Positions 45,201 through 55,032 of a stretch of DNA of 64,000 nt are shown here, in pieces (within the stretch, counting starts at the first letter, position 1; the number at the start of each line of letters is the position of its first letter). The DNA comes from Cricetomys ansorgei (Eukaryota; Chordata; Mammalia; Rodentia; Nesomyidae). A program made the position numbers and the translations under genes. Location of the stretch: contig JAMJFZ010000596.1 of NCBI GenBank assembly GCA_026225945.1, positions 2,121,001-2,185,000 on the forward strand, given 5' to 3'. The notes under the pieces are model-generated. The model was not told the origin of the DNA, ran no database searches, and worked only from the letters and a program-made list of their open reading frames with translations.

Positions 45201-46919
45201 TCTGCATCTTCTGGTGCAGCTGGGGTGATGGGCACTGACGTGTGTGGGGTTCTCATAGAAGATGAAGATCCTAGACCACTCCTCACCTACCAGGGTAGAG
45301 GGAAATGCTCTCTTTAATGAGACCCGAGTATGCTGGAGCTAACAGACACCTTGGGCATCAGGGAGACCTCGCCCGGCCTCTCCGTGTTGCTCTGACTTAG
45401 GGCTCATTTCGTTTGTCTGCTCCACCCCCACTCACCAGCCATGAGGCCTTGGGTGTGGACTTGCTGTCTCTGGGCCCCAGTTGAGAACAGGAACAGAACC
45501 TACGCCCAAGAGGCCACTGTGAGCACAAAATGCACTAATGCCTGCCGAGGGCTTAGCGAGGCACCTGACAAAGCCGGGGAAGCTCACAGAGACAGGAGTG
45601 GGTCCTGGCAGCCACCTCCTCTTACCCAGAGGGTCTCAGGTCCCTTGATGCAGGGCAGATATGTTCCCTTGGGGTTGGCCAGTTCCTGTCTCCTCCCTAC
45701 AACCACTCTGACTGTCATGGGGACTGTATGAGTCCCCTTCGGGAATGAGTGGCAAAGCATGGGTGACCAGAAAGAGCAGTGTTTTCCTACTCTCAGGCCA
45801 CCCAGGCTCTGCTGCCGCCCGGCTCCCGACATCCGGCATCTGCTGCATCTATTTGGCCTTGGGTTCCATCTTTCTTCCTTCTCAGGCTAGCACAGCCTGT
45901 CAGGGTAGCACTCCACCTCCCAGGGACACGCTTTAGACACAGCCCAGGTTGGCTCCCTCCTCCAGTCTTCTCTGCAGCCTCCGGTCCCCGAGGGGCACAA
46001 AAGGAGGGACCCACCGGTCCCCGAGGGGCACAGAGGGAGGGACCCACCGGTCCCCGAGGGGCACAGAGGGAGGGACCCACCGGTCCCCGAGGGGCACAGA
46101 GGGGGGACCCACCGGTCCCCGAGGGCACAGAGGGGGGACCCACCGGTCCCCGAGGGGCACAGAGGGGGGACCCACCGGTCCCCGAGGGGCACAGAGAGAG
46201 GGACCCTCCGGTCCCCGAGGGGCACAGAGGGAGGGACCCACCGGTCCCCGAGGGGCACAGAGGGAGGGACCCTCCGGTCCCCGAGGGGCACAGAGGGAGG
46301 GACCCTCCGGTCCCCGAGGGGCACAGAGGGAGGGACCCACCGGTCCCCGAGGGGCACAGAGGGAGGGACCCTCCGGTCCCCGAGGGGCACAGAGGGAGGG
46401 ACTCACCGGTCCCGGAGGGCACAGAGGGAGGGACTCACCCGTCCCGGAGGGCACAGAGGGGGGACCCTCCAGTCCCCGAGGGGCACAGAGGGAGGGACCC
46501 TCCGGTCCCCGAGGGGCACAGAGGGAGGGACCCACCAGTGCAGGACACACTGCAGAGGTTCTTGCCGTGGTCACACCACTCATCGTCGTGGATCTGAAAG
46601 AGGCCGTATCCCAGGTAGCCAGCATCTGTGTTCTCGTAGACAGCTGAGGGGTTGAACTTGCTCTCAAAATAAGCCAGGCACACCCCTAAGAGGAGGAACG
46701 TGGCGTGAGGAGACGCTGGGGCGGTAGGGCAGGGGATGGAGGCCGGGAAGTGGAGAGAGGGGTGAGAGGGCACTACTCACAGTTTTCGAGGCCGTAGCCC
46801 TCAAAATAATCCAAGCCTCCTTCGCGAAGCATCTTAGCCACTACGCAGCGCCCCAAGATGGAAGCCCCAACCGGAGTCAGCAAGTAGCTGATGTGGAGAA
46901 GCAGCAGGAACATCTGCAT
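42216..46919 (-). CDS. Lyzl4: Lysozyme-like protein 4, four coding exons
   Basis: Joined exons 46781-46919, 46536-46685, 44916-44994 and 42216-42285 give 438 nt, or 145 residues plus TAG, the usual LYZL4 length. All three introns are GT-AG (95, 1541 and 2630 bp) and phases agree at each junction. Residues 1-20 are a signal peptide (hydrophobic LLLL core, PVGAS end). Eight cysteines lie at 25, 49, 84, 91, 95, 109, 130 and 143, the four-disulfide c-type lysozyme pattern. The YFES block keeps the catalytic Glu (54), but the catalytic Asp position is Gly (72, in LGYGLFQI), so muramidase activity is not expected. Known LYZL4 proteins are secreted and male-tract/sperm associated with no bacteriolytic activity; that role here is inferred. 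No stop or frameshift, so the gene looks intact. Start choice: the first ATG, with A at -3, in line with other LYZL4 N-termini beginning MQ. Confidence 0.95.
43310..43432 (-). mobile_element. B1 SINE, diverged, in Lyzl4 intron 3
   Basis: 'aagtagggtcttgtgtagct', 'acctcaaactcactatg' and 'ctgggactgtaggcatacac': antisense relative to the plus strand, sense relative to Lyzl4. Confidence 0.7.
44163..44395 (+). mobile_element. B2 SINE in Lyzl4 intron 3
   Basis: 'gagctgaagagatggctcag', 'agagcactggctgctctttc', 'ctgagttcaatcccagcacc' and an AATACATAAAT tail. Opposite to Lyzl4 transcription. Confidence 0.9.
44434..44794 (+). repeat. Higher-order minisatellite (29-bp unit, 148-bp HOR), Lyzl4 intron 3
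   Basis: The basic unit is 29 bp, built on 'actgtatcccctcaaactgt' plus 'gagccacag'. A variant junction 'gtccatagcag' recurs at 44434, 44582 and 44730, exactly 148 bp apart (five units plus three bases). Two complete higher-order copies and part of a third are present, about 120 bp from the exon 3 donor. Confidence 0.93.
44916..44994 (-). CDS. Lyzl4: Lyzl4 coding exon 3
   Basis: 79 nt, acceptor CTTCGCAG|CT, donor GCATG|GTAAGT. Encodes the end of Ala97 to the first two bases of Trp123, with NLKDTIQCAKKIVKGK, the strongly conserved LYZL4/lysozyme helix. The exact 79-nt size is the classic lysozyme exon 3 length. Confidence 0.95.
45983..46536 (-). repeat. Minisatellite abutting Lyzl4 exon 2 donor, 17 units
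   Basis: Seventeen tandem units of 31-33 bp (most 33), built (minus strand) on GTGGGTCCCTCCCTCTG plus TGCCCCTCGGGGACCG. The unit nearest exon 2 contains the real splice donor, so intron 2 starts inside the array. Eight further units carry GTGGGT and two carry GTGAGT at the matching place; the other units have GAGGGT. Several overlapping 160-270 codon frames are repeat products. Confidence 0.95.
46536..46685 (-). CDS. Lyzl4: Lyzl4 coding exon 2
   Basis: 150 nt, acceptor CTCTTAG|GG. Encodes the rest of Trp47 through Thr96 and the first base of Ala97, including VCLAYFES with catalytic-position Glu54 and LGYGLFQI with Gly72 at the catalytic Asp site. Donor CACTG|GTGGGT, whose sequence is repeated through the adjacent minisatellite. 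Confidence 0.95.
46781..46919 (-). CDS. Lyzl4: Lyzl4 coding exon 1
   Basis: 139 nt: signal peptide and first 26 mature residues (through GYGLEN), ending in the first base of Trp47. Donor T|GTGAGT. Intron 1 is only 95 bp. Confidence 0.93.
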
Positions 46920-47015
46920 CTTCTGCAGGCTCTGGTGGCTTGGGGCCGTGGGTGCCAGCTGAGTGGACAGTTTCAGGCTGCTCCTTCCCTGGACGTCCCA
47001 GGGGAAAGAGAGACT
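46920..47015 (-). other. Lyzl4: Probable 5' UTR of Lyzl4, exon start uncertain
   Basis: Upstream of the ATG there is a good acceptor-like site (pyrimidine tract CCCCTCCCCTTCTCCAG|AG) ending at 47016. Sequence 46920-47015 could be the untranslated part of this exon, spliced to a farther non-coding exon. No TATA box or CpG island is visible just upstream, so the promoter is not located. Confidence 0.35.
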
Positions 47016-48319
47016 CTGGAGAAGGGGAGGGGCTCAGGTAAGACAGTACCTGCCTGTGATGAGGGAATCCCACTCTGATCCTCACGTTCCTGCAGACTGG
47101 GGCACCGGAGGCCCGCCTCACCAGACCTCCCATTCACTGAAGAGACCATACTTGGGAAGTCCTCTGCCTCCCGGAGAAGCCAGCAGCTTCTTGGATTCTC
47201 GCTCTGTCGTTTTGTTTCGTCAACAGATGTGGATGCTCAAGTCCTTTCTTTTCCCCTCTATTTGAAAGTAGAACTAACATTTTGGGAAGGCGGAGGAGGC
47301 AGGGAGGAGTACTGGGTACATCACCCCCACAGCCACGCCTGCTATGCTGACTGAGTTCCCTCAGTTCTGTGGCTGCCGTTTAGCCTGCAACGTGTCCCTT
47401 CACGACAGTCTCGGTCTCAGGTTCTCTGTTAACCTCGCTGACCTTTTCCCTGGCTGTCCACTCAGGGGATGGTCCCAGAAGACAAGCCACTGGCCTCATA
47501 GTGCCTCCGTTTCCTAGTCTGCAGTGGCGGGGCGGCCACTCGGGTAGCTGACCCCTGACCTTGCCTCTGCTTCCTAGTCTGCAGTGGGGGGGTGGCCACT
47601 GGGGTAGCTGACCCCTGACCTTGCTTCCCATTTCTGCAGCTGCCATCTAAACCTTTCTCCCACAGCAGGCCCATGCTGCCATCTTTGAGCACAACTGAGC
47701 AATGGCCCCAAAACATGTATAAAGTGTCACCTGGGACACACTGGCTCCCCAGCCTTGCTACAGCAAGGCAGCCCCTCCCCTGGTTCCCCAAGCCATCTGG
47801 GTGGGACCGGCTTTACCTTGCTGAGCAACCATCAAGCAACTCCACCACTGGGACTCTCACAGTGAACCCTGCCTGGGTCTTTCTGCGGACGCCATGCCCC
47901 TTACACCCTGAACCTAGAGCCTCACAAACATGGGCCTTCCCCAGCCACGGGACACCCCCGCCACGCCCAAACACTGCGCTCCTCTTCTGGCCTGTGCTCT
48001 GGTGCAGCTCCTTGAAGGCTGATTGATCTGCACAAAGCCTCCCTTCCTCTGCCCTTCCCTAGGGAGTGAGAATCCTGGTTTTGCTCTTGTCCTGCCTCAG
48101 ATCAGAAGATCAGATGGGGAGGCAGGACCCAGCCTCTTTCCAGGGTGCCTACACTCTGTCGGTCTCCCTCACACTGCTGTGTGTCACCGTTCACGCGTGT
48201 GAGCTCCTCAGAGGCTCGCCGCCATGGCCTGGGGTAGAAACTTCTTTGGGGGTTATTCTGTGTATTGGAGTTCGGGCGAACACCTGGTGAGGGTTTAGGG
48301 TGAACTGTTCCCCTTAAGC
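47016..48319. other. Upstream flank of Lyzl4, with a 60-bp tandem duplication
   Basis: Non-repetitive apart from two 60-bp copies at 47511-47570 and 47571-47630, both starting 'ttcctagtctgcagtgg' and differing at several bases. Confidence 0.5.
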
Positions 48320-48542
48320 CAGCGGTTCTCAACCTGTGGGTCAAGACCCATTTGGGGGTGGGATGACCCTCCCACAGGGGTCACCTAAGACCATCTGCGT
48401 ATCAGATATTTGCATTACGATTCCTAAGGGTAGCAACATCACAGTTTTGAAGTAGTAAAGAAAGCGATTTTATGGCTGGGGGTCAGCACAGCACGAGGAA
48501 GCATGTTAAGGGTCGCAGCGTCGGGAAGACTGGGAACTGCTG
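48320..48542 (-). mobile_element. URR1-like hAT-Charlie element with degraded TSD
   Basis: Termini CAGCGGTTCTCAACCTG and GACTGGGAACTGCTG are inverted repeats. Flanks CCTTAAGC (48312-48319) and CTTTAAGA (48543-48550) match at six of eight positions, as for an old hAT target duplication. Confidence 0.85.
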
Positions 48543-48550
48543 CTTTAAGA

Positions 48551-51365
48551 GGTAGTACCACCCCAGCTCCTCTCTGAGCTCTGCTTCCCGATGGCGGATG
48601 CAGCGTGACGAGTCGCCTTCTCTGTTCCAGTTACCAGGTCTTCCTCACCGTGACGGACGGTACCCTCAACTGGAGACAAAATAAATCTTTCCATCTTTAG
48701 GTTGTCAAGTATTTGGTCCCCTCTGTAACACGCAAAACGTCCCCTGGAGAATGAAACTGCTCTCTGCCAAGAACTAATAACTCAGACAAAAACTTTAAGT
48801 GGGGCAAAGGCGGCAAGCGTCTGTTTAATCCAGTTGTGTGTTAGTTTCACACTCAGGCCGCGGTATCTGGGATAACCAACTACGGGCTCGGCCTTGGCAC
48901 TCGGAGAGCTTGGGCCTAATCACAGCTTTGCCCCTAGGGAGTTGGGATGTCAGTGACCCCAGCAGTGACCTTAGCCAAGTTGCTCGTCTCTCTGTCTTCA
49001 GTCTCCTTGACTGTCACAGAGGAAAAGACTCCTGGCCTAATTGTGCTGAGCAAATGAGTTCAAAACAGCAAGCACGACACTCGGGGACAGCCTCGTTCTG
49101 AGCGCTGGTGACACACCCTGGGTCCTCGTTAATGCTGAACGCCTGCACGTGTGGAGAGAGCCCATGTTGGCCTTCTCCAGCCGAGCAAACAGTATTTCAG
49201 GGAATGTCAGTCTTTCCCAGGCCAGGCCCATCTCCTCTCTCAAGACAGGCCAAGTCCTCTACCTCCCTCCCTCCAGCAGCTAGTTCAGCAGGCAACACAC
49301 GTGTTGTTCTGAAGCCCACCCACCCTCACAGGCCTGTCAACCACTGTCCTGGCCCAGGCCAAGACCATCTCTGACTAATTATGGGTTTCTGACATCCCCC
49401 CCCACCCCAACACACACACCATAGGCTCAGTCCCCCCTGTCTGACCCCAGGCCATTCCAGACCTAGAGAGGAACACTTGGAAGAAGTTTTTATTATTTTG
49501 GTTCCTTTAAAAACTCAAAATGGCATGTGGATTAAGTTTGTGTTTCCACCCCAGGGGTGGCAGTTGTTTACGAGCTGGATTTGAAACGCTTGATGCAGGT
49601 GGCTATAATTTGGTTAGGTGCAGTTGTTCTAGCACCTGTAGCTTGTCTATGGCATTGCATGCCGCCTGGGTTTATGGGAATTTTTGGCTTAGGGCATAAA
49701 AGGTCTGAAGCCCCGAGAGTTGGGATGGGCATTGGTTTTTGGTTGGTTGATTGGGTTGCTGCTGTTAGTTAGTGTGATTAATTAAAGAGAACAAAAGTTG
49801 GAGAGATTAGAGCTCAGGGCAGCCTAAAGAGGCTGTGAAGATTCCTACCTTTCTCTCTGCATCAAGGCCGCTTGTAAAAGCTGTGAAGATTTCTGTCTTC
49901 CCCTCTCCTTCCCTGAACTGAGGGTAAGATTGTAGTGTACTGCTACAGAGACCCTTCACCGTTGCCCTTCCTCAGGCACCTGCACACTCCCCCCCCACCG
50001 CCCACTCCGCCACAAGGCCTCTGTACCCGCTGTTCCTTAGTCTGGAACACGGCTCCCCCAAGCACCCTGACCCGTCACAGAAGACAGCTCTGGTTGTCTC
50101 TGTAATACAGCCTACCCAAGATCGCTGCTGCAGTTCGTTCTCTGCTTATGACCGCACTCTCAGACCAGAATGTAAGCCCGGGAGTGAGGAGCGCTTGCTG
50201 TCTCCTCCCCAAAGCTTAGCGCTGGTTCTCAGCGATCTTTTGCTGAAAGAATGAGCAAGCGTACCCTTCCAAAACTTATCTCCAGATGATCAAGAGGTGA
50301 CTTTGCTGTCGGGTGTGCTCGGCAGCCTGGCGCCCTCTGCCCGTGTCTGCTCTTTCCCGCCAAGGTCGTCTCGCCAGCCCAGCAGGGTGCTCGGGCGCAC
50401 AGCAGAGGCCTCCACGTTGTTCGAAGGCTGGATGCTCTGTCTGCACTGGGTCCCCTGGGCTTTCTTGGGTGCCTTAGTGACTCATTTGTCTTCAGTGAAG
50501 AGTTCCTACACCATTGATCCTACTCCATGAGCAACTCTTCTAGAACCTTCTCTATGACATCTGTGAACCAGAATGTTCTGAAACCATGGTAGCTGTCTAC
50601 CACCACTGCTGCAAGTGAGAAGTCTGACGTGCACCTCAGGAGACTCGGAGCCGGTGCTGGCCAGGCTCCTTCTGGAGGCAGCAGGGGATGGTCTCTTTCC
50701 TTGTCCACCCAGCGTGGCACGAGAACACGGTTCTTACAAGTTGAGGGCTGCTGGCTGAAGACCCTAACAGCGGAGGGCTGCCTGCGCTTCTTGCTCCGCT
50801 CCCCTTCCTGCTCGTCGACGACATCAAGGGTGAGTCGAGTCTGCTCCTCTACGACCGTACCCGCTCTTCATTCCTCTGTCGCCTTCTTTTCCGCTATCCT
50901 GAGGACTTTTGTCTGATTGGTGCACTCAGACTTCGGGGCATCGCCTCACCTTGAGGCCCTTAACCTTAATCATATCTAAACCCCTTCTGCAGTAGTGCAT
51001 TCTGATGTCCCGAGGGTTAGACAGGGACACGTTTGCTGGGCAGGACTCTGCCAACCACAGCCTTCCCACAACTTCGGACCTAGGCACCCTGATATGAGAG
51101 GAAAAGACAACTTGGGTTTTTGTTAGGTTTCAAAACTTAAGAGACCTTAAGAGAAGAGAGGGCAGGTTGGCCTCTTGGGAAAGTGGAAGTGGCCTCTTTC
51201 TCAGTTAAAACTGGTAATGGCTTGATTGATTTAAACTGGAGACACACAGATGGAAATATAAAACCAGCCACACACATACTTCTGCTCGGATCCATAAGTA
51301 CATCAGACACCTTCAGTGTCGGTCTTTCCTTAATCTAAAGTTTAGATGTTACTAACCACGGTGCT
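48551..51365. other. Intergenic; possible LTR scrap 49480-49970
   Basis: The 49480-49970 part has a GCATAAAAGG box and a TTAATTAAAG stretch that look LTR-like, but the ends cannot be set. Elsewhere nothing is recognised; frames do not exceed 95 codons. Confidence 0.35.
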
Positions 51366-51672
51366 GTGTCTGTGTATGTGAGTGTGTGTTTGTGTGTGTG
51401 TGTGCGCCTGTGTGTATGTGTGTGTGTCTATGTGTATGTATGTGTGTATGTGTGGGTGGGTGTGTATGTGTGTATGTTGTGATGTGTACCTGATGTGTGT
51501 GTGTGCATGTGTGTGTATGTGTGTGTGATGTGTATGTACGTGTGTGTGTGTATGTGTGTGTGATGTATATGTGTCTGTGTATGTATGTGTGTGATGTGTG
51601 TGTATGTGTGTGGTGTTTGTGCGTGTTTGTGGTGTGTGTGTGTAGGTGTGTAAGTATGTGTGTGTGTATGTG
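51366..51672 (+). repeat. TG-rich tract
   Basis: Imperfect (TG)n with GTATGTG variants, about 310 bp. Confidence 0.93.
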
Positions 51673-52080
51673 CTTGCTATATACTACACTGTGCTTCACC
51701 TGGAGTTTCCATTGCTTTAGAATGTAGCAAGAACTTAAAAACAAGCAAAGCAATGTCTCCTAAACCTCCCTTTGAGGCTGTCAAGATGTTTAAAATTTAC
51801 ATTTACTCCTTCAGCAAATATTTTTTAGTAGCCTGCGTTGTTTCTCGAAGTACTGAGCTTATTTTATTGTTACCTTAAGCTGGAGTGACCAACCTGTGTC
51901 CATTGTGGTTAGGCACCTGACTAAGCCTTACACTCACCTAAACTGGCAGGTCAGCTCCGAGGGGATGTCTGGCTGCTTTAACCCGCAGCCAAGGTGGTGG
52001 CACATCCATTGTTTCACACCAGGGAGCCCCATGCAACTTGATGAACCTCTAAACAGCTTTCGAGGATCATCTTGAGTTAG
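51673..52080. other. Intergenic, nothing recognised
   Basis: Unique-looking sequence up to the next LTR. Confidence 0.45.
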
Positions 52081-52086
52081 CACACC

Positions 52087-52419
52087 TGTTGTGGAAGCTT
52101 ATTTTTAGTTATGTATAAAATAATTGTTTTATGCACTGTTGAGTGAGAGTCTGCCTAGGTCTTGGCATTTTGTATTGTCTGCAGGAGTTGGATTTATGTG
52201 GGGGGTGTTTGACTGCTCAGGATCTGAACCTGCTATCAGTAGAACACCTGAGGAGTTCTGAATCAATAAAAACACCTGAACCAAGGTGCTCAGGGTTCCA
52301 CTGTGCAGTATGGTGCTGGCCAGGATAGTGGTTCCCTCTGCTGAGCTCTCGAAGGGTTTGTACCAGTGAGTATGCCTCTGTGTCTCCTTGCTGAGCCACC
52401 CAGTAGGTGTGCTACCACA
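52087..52419 (+). mobile_element. Solo LTR, class II-like ERV, perfect 6-bp TSD
   Basis: Best-preserved copy of the family (333 bp): TGTTGTGGAAG start, GCTACCACA end, AATAAA near 52265. The direct repeat CACACC lies at 52081-52086 and 52420-52425. Confidence 0.88.
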
Positions 52420-52425
52420 CACACC

Positions 52426-53513
52426 GCTAGAGCCTGTAGTCAAGAGACCATGTCTCTTCAGGAGACAGCAGAGGTGTTCTGGTTGGCCTGGCTTCTAAAA
52501 CCTCTGCTTCCTCTATTGCTGATTTGCAGACTTCTTACTCCTGTGGGGAAAGCAGTATAGCTACTTGGGTGAGGACAGGGCCACTGGGCACCCTGGGAAA
52601 CAGGCCCACGCTGCCATTGCCCTACTGGTTGAGGGGAGGACTGCAGACACACAGGAGCTACCACAGCCAGCTGCTTTGGTAACAGTTCTTTTATAATGAA
52701 GCCATGCCCAGTCATTTACTTGGTGTCTAATGGCTGCTTTGGACTGCAGAGGCAGAACTGAGGCAGGGTTAAAAAGGCCTTTGGAATCTGAGGTGATTAC
52801 TACCCCCTAGAGCATGGATTTGACTGGACCAACTTGGATTTGCATTTGCCGCTAACCAGCTGTGTTGGCCTAGAGACAGCTGGCCTCCTCTGTGTGCTTC
52901 AGGCTCTTCTTTGTGAGGCTAGAGAGAGAGTGTGCTGTAAGCCCCGACCTGCGCCAGGAAGGGGTGTGGATAGCAAATCTCAGAAGATGGGCAAAAAGGT
53001 CTCCAGCAAGATAGGGATGCAGAGGACCTGCCACCTGCCTGTCTCCTGCCCACCAGAACCCAGTGTTCGAGTGCTGTTGGAGGAACTGATGGCTCCTCTG
53101 AGCAGAAGCCAACCCCCAGTCCTGGTGCCCGAGGGTCCTGATCAGCAGGGTCACAGGACATGGCTCCCATGCAGGCCTTTCTGTGTAGTCCTCCCTTGTG
53201 AGCAGAGTGCAGAGAAGACTGAAGGAGGGGGCTACGGGTGCTGACTCTGCAACAGAGGCTCCCAGCAGGGTCGGCCCTGGGCCCTGGAGGTGAAACTAAC
53301 CTTCAAGATGAGTGCTCTCTTTCTGGTGTGGTTGACTCTAAGGTCAGTGAGCCTTCAGCTAAAATTGCTTCTTCTGGTGAAGAAATCCCACAGAAGGGGA
53401 AATAGCAAGGCGCCGAGGAAAATGGGACAGTCATGTGTTCAGCTGGTAATTTGCTGAGCACACACAGTGGGGGCATCAGCAGTGTGAGATCAAACATATG
53501 AAGACAGAAACAG
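52426..53513. other. Intergenic; 136-codon frame at 52834-53244
   Basis: The plus-strand frame at 52834-53244 lies in non-repetitive sequence. It shows no domain, no conserved start context and no splice evidence, so it is not called a gene. Confidence 0.35.
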
Positions 53514-54090
53514 AGGAGACCACATCTGTGTGCGATGACTTGATATCCAACCCTAGGAGACCACATCTGTATGTGAGGACTTGATACCCAACCCTAGGAG
53601 ACCACATCTGTATGTGAGGACTTGATACCCAACCCTAGGAGACCACATCTGTATGCGATGACTTGATATCCAACCCTAGGAGACCACATCTGCATGTGAT
53701 GACTTGATACCCAACCCTAGGAGACCACATCTGTATGTGAGGACTTGATACCCAACCCTAGGAGACCACATCTGTATGTGAGGACTTGATACCCAACCCT
53801 AGGAGACCACATCTGCATGCGATGACTTGATACCCAACCCGAGGAGACCACATCTGTATGTGATGACTTGATATCCAACCTGAGGAGACCACATCTGTGT
53901 GCGATGACTTGATTCCCAACCCTAGGAGACCACATCTGTATGCGATGACTTGATATCCAACCTGAGGAGACCACATCTGTATGCGATGACTTGATACCCA
54001 ACCCGAGGAGACCACATCTGTATGTGATGACTTGATACCCAACCTGAGGAGACCACATCTGTATGTGATGACTTGATATCCAACCTGAAG
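53514..54090 (+). repeat. Minisatellite, 41-bp unit, about 14 copies
   Basis: Units start 'aggagaccacatctgtatgt' and continue 'gatgacttgatacccaaccc' plus one base. Variants (tatgtg/tatgcg, gatacc/gatatc, ccct/cctg) are shuffled among units. Because 41 is not a multiple of three, all frames cycle through it and stay open for about 110 codons on the minus strand. Confidence 0.95.
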
Positions 54091-54524
54091 ATCAGCAAAT
54101 TAAATCTAGAAACACCCCTTGCTGGCTCCATGAGACAGTACACCCCGTTTGTGTGGAGGCTGGCTTCATTTGGGCTGGGTCACTTAGAACCAAAGACTGC
54201 TAGCTGATGCCACTTCCATCCCTCCAGGCTTGTATTAATGACGGAAGAGGAGGCCCTCATCACCAGGGTGCAAGGTGTGGCATCTAGAGTAGTGGGCGTG
54301 GCCCGACACTGAGCAACACTAATGAGCACCGGGGCCGTTCTTACCTGAGATGTTTAACCTAAATGAACACACACACAGTTAAATGTAAATGCTCTGGAAA
54401 TTTAAGATTTGGAATCAGGAAGAGCAGAGAGGGCTGGAGACACACTGCACTGGAGAAGACAGAAGCTTCATACTAGCCAGAGGCAATCTGTAACTCTTGA
54501 CTGGGTTAACATAGCTATAGTTGC
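54091..54524. other. Intergenic, nothing recognised
   Basis: Unique-looking. Confidence 0.45.
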
Positions 54525-54711
54525 TGGGCAGCTGGCTCAGCTGGTAAAGCACCTTGTCGCACAATCACGCGGACCTGAATTCAGTTCGCAGCACCTCTGT
54601 AACACTGGGCGTGGGGGAGGGCTAGCCCACACTGGTGGGTCCCTGGAGCTGATTGGCTGGCCAACCCAGCCCATCAGTGAGCTCCAGATTCAGTGAGAGA
54701 CTGTAGTAGAC
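54525..54711 (+). mobile_element. B4-type SINE
   Basis: 'gctgggcagctggctcagct', 'ggacctgaattcagttcgca', then a B1-like half with 'gagctccagattcagtgaga'. It ends exactly where the antisense LTR begins. Confidence 0.8.
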
Positions 54712-55032
54712 AGCTAAGTGTCAGTCCTCAAAGAAGACACAGAGGCATTTTCATAGGTGCAAACCCTGCCAGACTTCAGCAGAGGGAACCACCATCATGG
54801 TCAGCGCCGTACTAGACAGTGGAACCCTGAGCGTCTCATCTCAGGGGTTTGATACCTGAGCTCCTCAGGTGTTCTATTGATAACAGGTGCAGATCATGAG
54901 CAATCAAACATCTTTACATCTTTTACATAAAGCCAACTCCTGCAGCTAATACAAACTCCAAGGCCAGGGCAGCCCCTTACCCAACAGTGCACAAAACAAT
55001 TATTTTATACAACTAAAAATAAAATTTCCACA
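54712..55032 (-). mobile_element. LTR of class II-like ERV, 3' LTR position
   Basis: Antisense LTR of the recurrent family. Minus-strand start is TGTGGAAATTTT at 55032, preceded by a purine tract (GCAGAAAGGGGGAAG, 55033-55047). It ends near CTGTCTACTACA at 54712. Confidence 0.8.

Noticed and set aside
45779..46667. Pro/Gly-rich frames of 160-272 codons on both strands
   Set aside because: Produced by the mostly 33-bp minisatellite, whose unit length is a multiple of three. Only the portion of the minus strand at 46536-46685 is real coding sequence (Lyzl4 exon 2).
52834..53244. 136-codon frame in unique sequence
   Set aside because: No domain, no splice or promoter context, composition like its surroundings.
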